DNA of 64,000 nucleotides from Corydoras sp. C115 (lineage: Eukaryota > Chordata > Actinopteri > Siluriformes > Callichthyidae), in the NCBI GenBank assembly GCA_019802505.1, contig JAFMOC010000389.1, forward strand, positions 260,001-324,000, in the 5' to 3' direction. Of the stretch, positions 37,381-49,931 are shown one piece after another; within the stretch, counting starts at the first letter, position 1; the number at the start of each line of letters is the position of its first letter. Under the pieces are notes generated by a model that saw only the letters and a program-made list of their open reading frames with translations, ran no database searches and was not told the origin of the DNA. A program made the translations under genes and the position numbers.

Positions 37381-37752
37381 TACATTGCAGGAACAAAAGT
37401 ATATGGACGCCTGACATGCACATCTTCTTTGCATTTGTGATATACTGTACATGGCTCCATCTTGTGTTGGTTTGCTGATACTGCAACTTTATTATGACTT
37501 CATTCAAACCTGTACACGATCTGAGATATGAGACGTCACAAAACTCTTGATCACTGTTTTGATTTCTTTCAGTCCTGTTATCGTAGGTACATACGATTTG
37601 ACAGCAGTTTTGACTTACACACTGAAATCTTGTAAAAATGCTTCTCAAAGCAGCAAAATCCATTGCAGCTGCAGAGCAGGTTCTAACACGAGATGAGAGA
37701 TTTCTGTAGCTGTATTTTGTAGATGTCCCCATACTTTTGTTCCTATAGTGTA
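37381..37752. mobile_element. Short non-autonomous Tc1/mariner-like element
   Basis: A 372-bp stretch with terminal inverted repeats: left TACATTGCAGGAACAAAAGT, right end reverse complement TACACTATAGGAACAAAAGT, bounded by TA at both ends as expected for Tc1/mariner target duplication. No transposase frame fits inside, so it would be a MITE-type deletion derivative. Confidence 0.7.
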
Positions 37753-38441
37753 GGTGAGAGTGAACATCCTGTGGGCTGTGTTGTATAGATCGGGGCGGGT
37801 GCTCTGTGGTGTGAATGCAGCCTGTTTAATGAAGCTCTCTGATCTGAACCTGATCTCTGCTCTAGATCAGAGAGAGAACATGCAGTTATTCAGATGATGC
37901 TGTGAAATGTAACCTTCTGCTGTACGAGCAATCGTTCCCTCGTTTTCTAAGTTTTCTTATTGATGACCTGCATTTCTGAAACTGGATGAACTCAAAACCA
38001 ACTCCAGTGATATGCAATTGTAATATAATATATTTGTATAAATAAATATATACATGTCAGTGTGTACAGAAATGTCTGAAGTGACTGTCATGAGTCTGTG
38101 GTTATTATCCATTATTAAATAATAAGACTAACTACACAGTCAGATGTAAGAACATAACAGTTAATTATAGAACTTTGTATGAGTGTGAACGTCTGATAGG
38201 GTACTTGTTTAGTTCCCCCAACGTAAATAAAGGTGCAGTAGAGGGTGCTGTTCCAGTGATTGTATTATTATTAATTATATATATAATGAATCATGTTATA
38301 CTGTAAAGTAAAATACACCGTCCTGTAATAAAACAGCGAGTGACTGACCTGTGGGTCATATCACAAGATCTCTAATACTGATCTCTGTTAGATTTGTTAA
38401 GCATTTAAAATACAAAAAGAAAATCAAGACACTTGGAGGAT

Positions 38442-38476
<35 letters not shown>

Positions 38477-38636
38477 GCACATGAGTGGCACCTTGATGTG
38501 TCAGCACTCATGAGCCATTTGTTCATGACCGTGGCGTACAGGGGTGTGAATGATGTGCTGCATTTGTTTCATTACGCAAAGTTTCACCATCCTCATTTCC
38601 TCCTTCTCTTTTTCTTCAACACCCTGTCATCTGTCC

Positions 38637-38670
<34 letters not shown>

Positions 38671-39260
38671 TTCATGACAAATGGCATGTGCACTGAGAGA
38701 CAGGAAACATTCTGTTGAAGATTTTTCTTTTTTATTGTGTTTAAATACAGAAATAATGAATAAAGGGTTTAAAATAAGAGAGGTACAGAATTTAAATATA
38801 ATACAAATGCATCAGGAGAATCGTAACCACGGCGATACGTACATTATATACAGACATATTTACACCACTGAGCTTCGAGCGTTGCTGGTTTTATAAAAGA
38901 ATTAAAGGAACGAAAGCAGCTGAGATTTATGAACTGAATCTGATGAACAGAATAAACATGAAGCTTCTCACACTTTTAAAACTGATTCAAGGTCAGCGGT
39001 GAATTCACTCATTTCATCCTCTCTCTATGTGCAGGAGCTCTTTTAAATGACCCCTCCCCCCCCAACTGTAGGTTGAAGGCGTATAATGGTATCTATTACA
39101 TCACTGTTTAAAGAATTAATAATAATGATGATAATAATAAGAAACCAATAATAGGGTTAGGGTTAATTGGAATGAGGAGGTGTGTGTACGTTCTGTATTC
39201 CATGATGAACGTGTTCTGTGTTAATGTGAACTGAGCAACAGGGTTTGAGCAGAAAGTCTC
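37753..39260. other. Region downstream of myf5
   Basis: Probable myf5 3' flank; AATAAA on the minus strand at 38731-38736 is a candidate poly(A) signal about 525 bp past the stop. CA runs occur near 38446-38474 and 38641-38668. No other gene seen. Confidence 0.5.
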
Positions 39261-41838
39261 TCACAGGACGTGGTAGACGAGCGGGCCGGGGCTGTCTGGA
39301 GTGCTGCAGGGTGAGGGGCTGTGACTGGGTGAAAGCTCCTCCAGGTTTCTGGAGGACAGTCGGTCCACGATGCTGGATAAGCACTGCAGACTGGACGCTC
39401 CCGCGGCTCTGTCCATCACACTCACTGCAAACCAGAAACAAGCCGTCATCACAGACCCACAGTACAGATGCACAATGTCCTGCAGGTAGCGTTGGTGGGG
39501 AATGAGATATGAGACGTTACGCGACTCACCGTTCTGAACTTCGTAACCGTACGAGCTGCTGGCGTTCAGGTTCATCTGAGACCAGACGGGGCTGCTGCAG
39601 TCCGTCTGCACACAAATACCACATTAACACCATCAGCTTTAATTATCTCATTAATACAGACACATGAACATGGAACACCCTCACCCCCGTTTCACATCAT
39701 TATCACTCAGATTCCAGAGGAGCTGATTCCACCTGTCAGTTAACTTCAGGTTTGGGTTCAAACTAAAGAATTCTGATGTTCTTCATGAAACACCGACAGC
39801 AAAACAGACCCACGGCATGATCATACCACCACCATGCTTTACATTTGGCGCACATCACATCATTCCTGCTCCAAACTTCATTTTGGTGACATGTGATTAA
39901 CACGGGTCTCAGCTGAGGTCAGCGATTTTGATGTTTTAGTAGATTTTGGTCGATGGTGGACTTTGTCTTTGGTGGCGATTGCATTCGGTCTAATCTAAAT
40001 CCTACACTCTGATCTGAGAACGGACGCTTGAGGTTTTTATTTGGATTAAATTGTTAATGCAGAGATGACTCCGTGACCCCTGACCTCCTCCTTCACAATA
40101 TTGGAATGTTTTATATTAGTAATTCAAGCGTGAATATAATTGTAATGATAAGTCTCGGTCGGTAATCCTGCAGTCTGAACGGTGGGTGGAACACATCCTT
40201 TGCAGTTGCTTCTTTATTTCACAGCCGTCATTAAAAAGGGGAAAAAGGCGAGTGCTGCGGGCAGTTCCACGCCGGCCTGGCTGACCGTGCCGAATCGATG
40301 GCGGCAGTGAAAGTCACACCGGCGATGCAAACCGACACTCTGGCTCAGTAAATCTGCAGAACATTGGAGCTGGATTAGCTCAGGCTTCCTTACACTGTGA
40401 AAGAGTGGGACGGAAAGAAAAACAGACGTCTTCCTTACAAAACCTTCAAATCCCGGCTTATCCATCAGGGCGTGCGGACGGCAGCTGGGCTGAACGACCG
40501 GGACTCTGATTAACCCTTAATTACAGCAGTTTCATAAAATAATGAACTCTTTTTGTACCCTGGAGGAAGCGATAAAGACGATTTAGACGTCACGCTAATA
40601 AAACCATACGCTCTTTAAAGCCAGACGTGAAGCAGTAAGCTAATATGTTGGCGTATAAGACGAGACAGATGTGGGCCGAGATTTATTACTGCGGGAGAGA
40701 GGAGGACTGCCGGTTCTAACAGCGGGAACCCTCGGTGTGGTTCCTATTCACCTGCAGCACCGTGTACAGCCTGATCAGCAGGAACTCTGATCTGCAGCTT
40801 AAAGATTGATTCATTAAGCTCTCATTATTAAGCATTAATACTCTTAATACGGTCATGTGACTTATCAGCACTAATGAACGTGAATGATTGGAGTCTGTAG
40901 ACGTAATATGAGCCTTTTATAATTAATTATTAGGACAGTTCCATGTTACAGAAGCTTTAATGACGTCTGTCTTTAACATCCCGTCTCCGTCTCTCACATC
41001 TTTGTTGAACAGAAAAGAGCTTTTCCCAATTTATTTAAATTTGTTTTATTATTTTGTTAACCTGGTTTACTAACATTTTGTTGTATTTATTTAGGCAAAT
41101 TTAAATATGTAAATTTAAAGTTACATTTTTTATAAAATCATGAACATGTGGAAGTATTAAATCTGATTACTGTATTTGCATATTTGCATAGGAATTAAAA
41201 AAATATATAAATATGTAAAACTTTCCCCTCAGTTCACAGTCAACTGTTTAATGAGGTTCAGAAATGCTGGTTCTGGGTTTCAGATTGATGCACACTCAGA
41301 CCCCATTAAGCTTTTACATTAATAAGTCATGTGATTAAATATGTTTGGATGAGATTCGTTAAAAGGCTTTTCCGTGAGTCATTAGTGATGATGTTGGGAT
41401 TAATGATGTGAGGTGGATATCTACCATGGCCTCAGAGCAGGTGGATGACGGACTGGCCGGCTCAGAGCCGCTCTCGTGGCTGTAGTAATTCTCCACTTGC
41501 TCTCTCAGCAGCTCTTGCAGGCTCTCTATGTAGTTGATGGCGTTCCGTAGGATCTCCACCTTCGGGAGGCGCTGGCTGGGATTGGACGAGGTGCACCGAC
41601 GCAGCGCCTCGAACGCGTGGTTCACCTTCTTCAGACGCCGTCTCTCGCGCATCGTGGCTGCCCGGCGACGGTCCACGGTGCTGGCCTTGCGCTTGCACGC
41701 CTTGCAGGCCCACTGGAGGCAGCTCCCTGCTTCGTGAAGGCCCCCGGGGGCCCGGACGTGCTCTTCCTCATCTGATTCCAGCTTCACCGTGGAATCCAGG
41801 ACGAGGGCTCGGTCGTAACTGGAGGTCCATGCATCCAT
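39261..41838 (-). CDS. myf5: Myogenic factor 5 (three exons)
   Basis: Nuclear bHLH transcription factor that commits cells to the skeletal-muscle lineage by binding E-boxes with E-proteins. Exons 41838-41425, 39605-39530, 39424-39261 join to 217 residues. The conserved Cys-rich WACKACKRK is at about 43-51, the basic region and helix-loop-helix at about 57-110 ([16 protein letters not shown], then [18 protein letters not shown]), and exon 2 gives [10 protein letters not shown]. The C-terminal helix [14 protein letters not shown] and the typical end LVYHVL are in exon 3. Vertebrate Myf5 is about 235-255 residues; the N-terminal activation region here is shortened. The frame stays open upstream of the chosen start, but that part is CT repeat and promoter sequence. 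Conserved tandem partner myf6 lies 3.2 kb upstream in the same orientation. Confidence 0.96.
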
Positions 41839-41855
41839 GTTTGTAGAGAAGACGA

Positions 41856-41857
<2 letters not shown>

Positions 41858-41894
<37 letters not shown>
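41858..41894 (-). repeat. (CT)n in the myf5 5'UTR (GA on plus strand)
   Basis: A microsatellite lies between the presumed transcription start and the myf5 ATG. In the transcript it reads CT repeat. Confidence 0.9.
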
Positions 41895-41897
<3 letters not shown>

Positions 41898-41948
41898 GAT
41901 GGTGTGAAACAGAGTGATATGTCAGGGCAGCTTCTGTTGCGACCCCTC

Positions 41949-41954
41949 TTATAG
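41949..41954 (-). promoter_or_regulatory. Putative myf5 TATA box
   Basis: TATAAG on the minus strand within CTGCTATAAGAGGGG, about 110 bp upstream of the myf5 start codon. Spacing fits a transcription start near 41920. Confidence 0.55.
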
Positions 41955-42059
41955 CAGGCCATGGGTCAGCCCAGATGCCCCATTGGCCCTGAGTTGCCCC
42001 CCTTCGACTCTCCCACCTCCATTTACACCCCGCTGTGTTTCCCACATCCGCATGCAGGA

Positions 42060-42426
42060 GTGGTTTCTCATTCAGCGCTGAGGATTTTCAGACTTCTTCA
42101 CTTTCACCTTCAGAACCCATAAACATTTAGAGAGTTCATTTACATAAAATGTCATTAATGAATCATTAACTTCGTTAATTATCTGAGCTGCTGCTTGATT
42201 CTGAATCTTTTCTTCTCTTTAACCATGATATTAATTATGATTCCTGGTATCAGGTCAGATGTTGTTCCTCATGCTGCTGCAGATTTGGCCCCGGAGATCG
42301 TTACCCCAAATCCAAACTCCACGACGTCTAATCAGGATACGAGCACTGATCTTTCTCACAACGTGTTAAAGCGTTTGGCCGCCTGAGACTCTGGGAACAA
42401 CACCTAAGCAAACACAGACGCTAAAC

Positions 42427-42473
<47 letters not shown>

Positions 42474-43279
42474 CTGAAGAAGACATTGAATAGAAGTATA
42501 CATGTGGGGGGGGGGCACTTTAACCAACTTTTAGATCAAAGTAGACGCCAATGAGAAAACCCTGCACTCACTTAGACAATGGGAGAACATGCAAACTCTG
42601 CAGTAAGGACCTTGTCATCCCTGCCCAATAATCGACCCCAGGACCTTCTTGCTGTGAGGCGAAAAGAGGAACCGCTACTGCCCCGTGCCATCAGGAGATT
42701 TAGAATTTATTCCATAAATGTATTTTTATTCTTAATTAACAATGCACTCTTTTTAACATGAAGGATAATCAGACGACGGTTAGTCGGATTCCACATCAGC
42801 GTTAATGTAAGCACCTCAGAAAAATAAGAGTTTGCACAGAGTGAAAACTTCAGTGAGACGGCCTGTGTACAGATGGAGGAAACGTACCATCAGCGTTTAG
42901 AGAACCGAATGGATTTAGAGAATGACGCTCTAAATCCCGTCTGTGCAAAAAAATTAGAAACCCAATTAAAAGTGTTTACGAAAAAAAGTTTACGAAAGTT
43001 TAAGCCCCACTGTAAATGTGTTTTTTTTGGGGGTTTTTTGGCGGAGGGGGGGGGGGGGGCGTAAATGTCTGCACTGAGTGAGTTAGTAAACCTGCACAGA
43101 TCATCGCGCTCTCTGGGGAGCGGGGGTGTTGTTTTAGGGCGGGGGTCTGAGTGCAGGTTAAGTGCAGGGCACGGTGGCTCTTTAATGTTCCATGATGCGA
43201 CCCCTATCTCAAGTGAGATGACTCTAATCTCTACACCACGATATATATGATCTGCAATCAGTATTTAGTATTATTATTA

Positions 43280-43318
<39 letters not shown>

Positions 43319-43682
43319 AAACTGTAAGATGACGTGTTAAAGTCTTCATAACGCAGAGACTCAGTGAAGCTGATATCATCAGTGATGCTTCATTAGGGTT
43401 TTTTTATTTATTTCACTTTAACAGATTTGAATAATCTGGACCAATCACTGCACACTGACGTCAACCCACCCTGGATTAAGAGGATGAAAGTAATAATGAG
43501 CACTTTTCTTAAACTAGTTTGTGTTGGACTTCATATTAATCTTTATGATGGTGATGCGGGGGGGCTGCGTTAGTGTTTAACAAACTATAAAACCAAAACC
43601 AGCTCGGAAAAATGAGAGACTGTTACATCACAATACTGAAGAAGTCCTGAACATGAGCGCCAGTCCATCACACTGCCATCAG

Positions 43683-43725
<43 letters not shown>

Positions 43726-44661
43726 CTTTTACGAGTGTGTATCCTGCCATGGTGATTCTTGGTAGAAAACTTCCTCTCTCTGTTCCATACACATGCTGCT
43801 GTCAATCAAACTCCCGGTCATGTGATCAGATCTATTAATGCTGAGATAAATCCAGGCTGCGTTGGACGTTCTTTGTCTTTTGTTTTTATGTTGAAGATGT
43901 TTGAAACACTGCGTACATTAATGACATCACTTCACATCACGCCCAAAAACACGTTAAGACCTCACGACGCCACGTGGTCCGTGTGCAAGAGGTGACTTCA
44001 GTTCAAACACCACGACGTTGACAAACTTCATGTTTGTGTCATTCTTGGTGTCTCTTTTCTTCTAGATCTCCCAGAATGCCTCTGATTCTGTGCTAAACTG
44101 GTATCTGTAAGTAAATTGATCAGGATCTGAGCAGCTGGAGGCGCAGGACTATTTCAGGACCACACACACATATTTCACACCGTTATAAATCACTCAGAGG
44201 AAAACGTGAGGACCTCAGTCCCACCGCAGAGCCGCCGCTGGTCTCTTACCTGCCAGAAAGTTTCAAACTTTATTCATTCAGGATGAAACATCATTATTTT
44301 ATATTGTTTTAAATTTAAGGGGAAGTGGTTTTCTGGGTCTCTAATTCCTTTGAGATGAATTAGAAAAGAGATTGGGCTCCTCCAGAGATCTGTCTCATCA
44401 ATCATTAGTCTGACCCTATAAATGCTCTTTTTGTACTGTGAAGGTGTCCTGATACTTTTGTCCATTTGGTGCACATAAAGAGGAGTGTCTTCTGTCCCTT
44501 ACAGATCTGTGAAGCCTCCTCTGCTCGTTATGATCCAACATCTGGATTTTTAACATTATTTTGTTTCTGTGTAGATGTATTCCTTCAGCCTGCAGCAGCA
44601 TCTCTGTTCACAGAAGCTTGAACTCGGACGTGTCTGATCTTACACACGTGCATGACGTTTG

Positions 44662-44699
<38 letters not shown>

Positions 44700-45003
44700 T
44701 GTTCATCTGAAGGACACCGGTTTTAGGGCTGCAGTGATTTTATTATTACATTAATGTTAATGTCTTTCATTTTATTAAGCAAACGAGTATCAACATGATC
44801 AGAAAACGTCAGATTATATACAAGTACATATGAAACCGTGAGACTCATTTCCAGAGTGGAATCACGTGCAGAACCAACAGTCCAGTATCAAATAAAAATC
44901 TAAAAAAAAGGCTTTTTCGGTACAAATACACACACAGCAGAGCTGTAGAATAAAGAAAAGTGGAAATGTGAGCTGCGTGTCTTCACGCATTCCCTAAATT
45001 AAT
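42060..45003. other. Region between myf5 and myf6
   Basis: No extra gene. It holds CA repeats (about 42427-42471 and 43685-43723), TTA repeats (about 43266-43316), a G run near 43047-43059, a SINE-like scrap around 42580-42690 (ACCTTCTTGCTGTGAGGCGA phrase) and a possible transposon end near 44446 (GTGTCCTGATACTTTTGTCC). Known muscle enhancers of this locus may lie here but cannot be recognised by eye. Confidence 0.5.
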
Positions 45004-46096
45004 TTATAACCCCTCATTTGTCTTTGTGTCGTCAGTGGAAATGCTGTCCACGATGGAGGAGAGACGCCGGAGACTGCTGGACGCCACCGACTCAGTTCCA
45101 CTTCCTAAAAAAGGTCGATAATAAATTAAAACTAAAGAAACTGATTTAAGATGAAGAATGAAACCTGTAATTATAAAACATATTGTTAAGTTAGTTATTG
45201 TTGGTTAGTTTGGATAGTTAGCACCATTAGAAGTGTTCAGTATTAAATATAAATTATAATATAAAATTAAATTTAACAAACAAAGCCACCTCTTATTGAC
45301 ACTCCAGCATTTGGTTTGGCATGCAACCTTTATAACAACCATAAAGCCTCATGACCACAAAGGTTCTCCGGGTTCCTCTCTGGTGAAATGTCCACGTCAC
45401 CTTCACCCCTCAGGGATTTACTCTGGGTTTGGGTTACACGCTGGGTGATTACTGCTTTAGTAAAGTCTGATACTCCTGATTCCCCTCACAGTAAAAAATA
45501 TCTAGTGAGGAACACGTTCAGGTCATGTGACATAACGTTTGATCAGATTTCAAATGTCTTATTAAAGATTAGAATGGTGTTAGTGTTCTAATAAATCATC
45601 ATACAGCTTTGAACACGATGTACACACCGTGTGATTATCATTACTGTACTGCAGTCTCAAGCAACTACACAGAAAATACATTTGACTTTTTTCAGAATGA
45701 AAAAAAAAAAGTTGTATTTCACTTTGGATTTTTCTAGATTTTTCTGAACGCAGGTTGTGTAAACATCAATATGCAGCCAAACAGCAAAGCACAGGGCTCT
45801 TAAAACCCCAAATGTTCTTAATAAGCCAAAAGATTGTTAGTGGTAGAACATGGTGTGCTTTTAGTTTGCAGGTTAAATGGCTTGATCCAGGTGATCTGTC
45901 ATCGATTAGTCAGCCTGATCAGTAATCATCATGGCTGCCAGTACTGCAGGACAAACGGCCTGAGGGTAAGTCATTATATAATCCATGTTATTAAATTAAA
46001 CCTTATTATAAATTACAATTAGAAAGCTTTAAATCCCAAGAGGAACTCAGAGCTTAGAGTGGATTAGAGTCGGGATGAACCATCAGAACAGATCTA

Positions 46097-46153
<57 letters not shown>

Positions 46154-47588
46154 GATCATACATGTTTACATGACCTCCTACATCACAGAGCAATGTTTCG
46201 TGGGAACTTATTAAATTCTAAATACTAAACTTGCTAAGAACATTAAGCTTGTTGACATTGAGTGAACACTTTATTTATTCTGGAGGAGATAATCGTGTGT
46301 GTGTGTGGGGGGGGGGGGGGTGAGTTGTGTGTGTGCTGCAGCTTGTTCTGGTTTATTAATTAGTTTGCAGTAAAATCCAGAACAGCTCTGTTATTATAAT
46401 CAGCTCATTTGCATGAAGGACATGCACATCTATGAGATCCTCCTCCTCTCTGTCTGAGGAGATAAAGTCAGAATGTTCTGGATCTGAGGTGGAACCTCCA
46501 TCAGCTCTCAGCTCTATGAGGCTGCAGTCGGGTTTCCTCATTTTTAAAAACACACTCTAGTGGTCTAAAGTATTTGGACAGATTTAACATTACATTCAGG
46601 TGTTGCTCTACCACAGGTGATCTCTGCACATGAACTTCAGACAACTTTTGTGAGAACAGTTTGGGGAAGGACCTCTGTTGTTTTGACATGGTTGGGTTTG
46701 ATCCACACAGAGTTCTGACCTCAACTCATTCAACACTGTTGGGATGAACTGGAACAGAGACTGTGAGCCGGGTAATGTACCCACAGGGAATGAGATGGTG
46801 TTAGAGCCCCGGTAAGGTCCTGAACACACTGCTCTGAGCTGTACCACATCAAATCAAATGCTTTACTGTCAAAGAATAAATGAAACCAACCTTCTCTCTG
46901 TTGAGGTGAACCTTCACTGGAATGATCTGAATTCTCCTGCCATGCAGCTTTCCATCGATACTCACTGTTAACCACCTAAAACCATTAGCATGGAGACACC
47001 ACTTCAGTTTCATCAGAACTTTAGTTTTGTGTTATTTTAAGAACGTTGTTCACACTGCTGAGGACTATTATGTGAGTGTGTCCCTTTGGGTTTTTTTGGT
47101 TCTGAGGTTCTTACACTGTGTGCTTTAGCAGAACGGTTCTCTGAGATGTTGTCCTGCTGGTCCAGGTTGTGTAACAGGTCCTGCAGTTTCTCGATGTAGT
47201 TTATGGCGCTCCGTAAAATCTCCACCTTCGGGAGCCTCTGGTTTGGGTTGGGAACTGATTTCTTCTTCAGCGCGTCGAAGGCCTCGTTTATCTTCTTCAG
47301 CCTCCGTCTCTCTCGCAGCGTCGCCGCTTTGCGTCTGTCCGTCGGTCCCGATTTCCGCTTACAGGTCTTACAGGCCCAGATTAAACACTGACCGTCACAA
47401 TGGGCTTTCAGAGCCTTGGGAACGAAAACGTGCTCCTCTCCAGCATCCGGACTCTGAGACTCGGGACTCCCCTGATAGAGTGGAGAGACCTCCGGCATGT
47501 CCAGGTTCTGTAGGGAGCTCCCATGGTCCTCATCCAGATAACGCAGGTCATTAAACAGGTAGCTGTTGGTCTCAAACAGGTCCATCAT
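45004..47588 (-). CDS. myf6: Myogenic factor 6 (MRF4/herculin), three exons
   Basis: Muscle bHLH transcription factor acting in myogenic determination and fibre differentiation. Exons 47588-47115, 46975-46891, 45104-45004 join to 219 residues. The start [18 protein letters not shown] matches fish Myf6. Cys-rich [10 protein letters not shown] is at about 70-79, and bHLH at about 84-138 ([34 protein letters not shown]). Exon 2 gives [17 protein letters not shown], and exon 3 the helix [14 protein letters not shown]. Exon 2 was fixed by its phase (0 in, 1 out), the TTTTAG acceptor and this peptide. Exon 1 stays open past its GTAAGA donor; that read-through tail is not coding. Somewhat shorter than zebrafish Myf6 (about 239). 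Confidence 0.95.
46100..46152 (+). repeat. (TTA)n microsatellite in myf6 intron 2
   Basis: About 50 bp of ATT/TTA repeat. A G run follows at about 46307-46320. Confidence 0.9.
46566..46790. repeat. Old dispersed repeat (DNA-transposon-like) in myf6 intron 2
   Basis: Shares a passage with another site in the window: GGGATGAACTGGAACAGAGA near 46740 parallels TGATGAACTAGAACTGAGAT near 54628, and both have phrases such as AAGTAT(TTGGACA) or AAGTATCAGG at one side. Borders and class are unsure. Confidence 0.3.
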
Positions 47589-47643
47589 GTTGCTGTGGGA
47601 CTCGACGTCCTTTACTTATTGACACTTAGACCGTACTGGATGG

Positions 47644-47705
47644 TATTTAAATAACTCGGTGGCACAAGGCGACTTAAATATAGAACCTGAAACCCTATCC
47701 ATGTG
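47644..47705 (-). promoter_or_regulatory. myf6 core promoter: TATA-like box, MEF2-like site, E-box
   Basis: Upstream of the myf6 start on its strand are TATTTAAATA (47644-47653), CTATATTTAA (47674-47683), which fits the MEF2 consensus YTAWWWWTAR, and CACATG, an E-box (47700-47705). MEF2 and E-box control of MRF4 is established in other vertebrates; function here is inferred. Confidence 0.5.
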
Positions 47706-48254
47706 CTCGCTGTCCCCCAGCTTCATACACGTTATTTTTACTTTTTCAAAGAAGCTTTTCTTCAGCAATTTGTGTGAAACAAAGAAAACCTCTGAATATC
47801 ATCAGAAATAACAACACACAGAAAAAAAAGAGCCGAATAAAGAGTTCATAACGTCACACAGAGCCGAGAGAGAAGAATCAAAAGAGGAATAAACGTCAAG
47901 GTTAAAAGAAAAGAAATAAGATTAAAGATGAAAACAGAAACAGAGGAGAAGAAAAACCAGCTCAAAATAAAAAAAAGGTTTTAAATTAAAAAGAAGAGTT
48001 TAAAAGTTAAAGGAGTTTAAACAGAGAAATGGAAATAAAAGAGAAGATTTTGAGAAATAGCACAAAAGTTGAAGGACAAAGGAAAGTTAGAGTCAGAGAA
48101 GATGAAAAAGGTTTAAAAAAATAAAAGGAACAGTGTAATAAAACATAATCATCTATATTATAAAGAGTTCAAAATATTTAACATGATGCTTCTTCACTCA
48201 TTCATTCCTGAAGCCTGTACCATGTGATGAGGAACATCAGGGCACCGCAGGGCA

Positions 48255-48291
<37 letters not shown>

Positions 48292-48648
48292 AGTTCACCA
48301 CCTAACATGTTTTTGGACTGATGCGGAACCCCACACAGACACGGGGAGAACACACGGGGTGATGACGGCAGTCTGCTGGTTTGAAGTAATCTGGAGGCGG
48401 AGCTTATTATATATTTTTATAATCACAGCACAACAGAATAGAGGGCTGTGTTTGTAATATTCCTGAAGAATGAGACGCACTGTAAGCGTGTTCTGTGACC
48501 TTGACCTCAGACTGAGGTTCTCTCATCTCTGAGCGCGTTCGTTTAAATACTGTTCAATAAAGAGAGGGTGTGTGCCGTCTCTCTACGTTACACTGCAGAT
48601 TACATTACTCTTATTTATAAATACTCATAACAATAGCTCAAACATGAC

Positions 48649-48684
<36 letters not shown>

Positions 48685-48861
48685 GCAGAATGTGGACTCG
48701 GTCCAAAAGCTCGATTAGCAGCTGCTCTGGTTTCAACAGTTATGTAATCATGTAAGAACCTCCGGACCACCCAAAGAGGATGGTTCCTTTTAAAGTTACG
48801 CTTCCCGTAAAACTTCATCTGATCCGTTTATCGTACAAATAACGCTGATCTGTTTATATGC

Positions 48862-48904
<43 letters not shown>

Positions 48905-49461
48905 ATGTAGACATCCGTCCAGTAGTAAAGGGTTCAAATTAGTCAAGCCCCACATTTCACACGTGATGAAGAAGCATGTTTCCACCTCACCCCACGGCTC
49001 TAGGGGTGAACCAGTGTTTCAGTCATGAGGCCACTTGACCTCTGACCTTTAGGTGTTAGGAGTTCACATGGCAGGCGTGACGTGGCTCTTTGAGTCCGAG
49101 TAAAATTCCAGGTGTAGGGTTGCCGTGCGACACGGTGCGTTCATCATGCTCCGCCCAGCCGCCTTTCAAACAGCCAATAAATATGTAGATTTTTGCAGAC
49201 ACACGCTGTGGCCTCAGAGGTCACGGAATGAGTGTGAACGCGTGTGAACATGGAGCAGCGAGCGTGAGCACAATGCAATGAGATCACTAAAATCACTCGA
49301 GCCGTTTCACTGAACATCACTCTGATTATCATCTGTATTCAGAGAGCTCACTGTATACATCAGCCTGGGGTAATAACCAGCTACTAAATATTATCATTAG
49401 TTCATTTCATTTCACTTCAACAAAAATAGTTCTGTGATGGTCTGAAATGCTGCCTAGCAAC

Positions 49462-49496
<35 letters not shown>

Positions 49497-49568
49497 GAAA
49501 GAGTGCACTAAAGCATTATAAAGATTAGATCTGAAGCCCAACCTGATGCACCCCACCGCTTAGACTGG
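47706..49568. other. myf6 upstream region
   Basis: A-rich on the plus strand to about 48130, then CA repeats at about 48255-48290, 48651-48680 and 48866-48901. No gene recognised. Confidence 0.5.
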
Positions 49569-49580
49569 GATAAGAAATCA

Positions 49581-49931
49581 TTCATTCATTCATTCATTAT
49601 CACCCGCTTTATCCTCTATTAGGGTCGTGGTGGGGTTCCCCATGCCCATCCAGGGGAGAACGTCTCAGGCGCTGGGCAGATACACCCAGGACAGGGCGCC
49701 AATCTATCACTGGGCACACACTCACTCACACACACACACACTATATGGGGCAATTTTGAGAATTCAATTGACTTGATCTATGTTTTTCGACTGTGGGAGG
49801 AAACCAGAGAACCCGGAGGAAACCCACGCAGACACGGGGAGGACATGGAAACTCCACCCAGATGGGGATTCGAACCGGGAATCCCTAGTGCTGAGAGGAG
49901 AATGTGCTAATCACTAAGCCACCGTGCCGGT
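49581..49931 (-). mobile_element. tRNA-derived SINE with perfect target-site duplication (copy 3)
   Basis: Minus orientation, full length. The flanks carry the identical 12-mer GATAAGAAATCA at 49569-49580 and 49932-49943, the mark of LINE-mediated retrotransposition and of a young insertion. Confidence 0.93.

Noticed and set aside
41839..42045. N-terminal extension of the myf5 frame to 42045
   Set aside because: It would translate the CT microsatellite and the TATA-box region; [10 protein letters not shown] matches the start expected for Myf5.
45330..45500. Open minus-strand segment considered as myf6 exon 2
   Set aside because: Contains no Myf6-like residues and needs a poor donor; the 46891-46975 segment fits phase and family much better.
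47037..47114. Continuation of the myf6 exon 1 frame to a stop at 47037
   Set aside because: A good GTAAGA donor follows AKAHS, and exons 2 and 3 with family-specific peptides continue in phase downstream.
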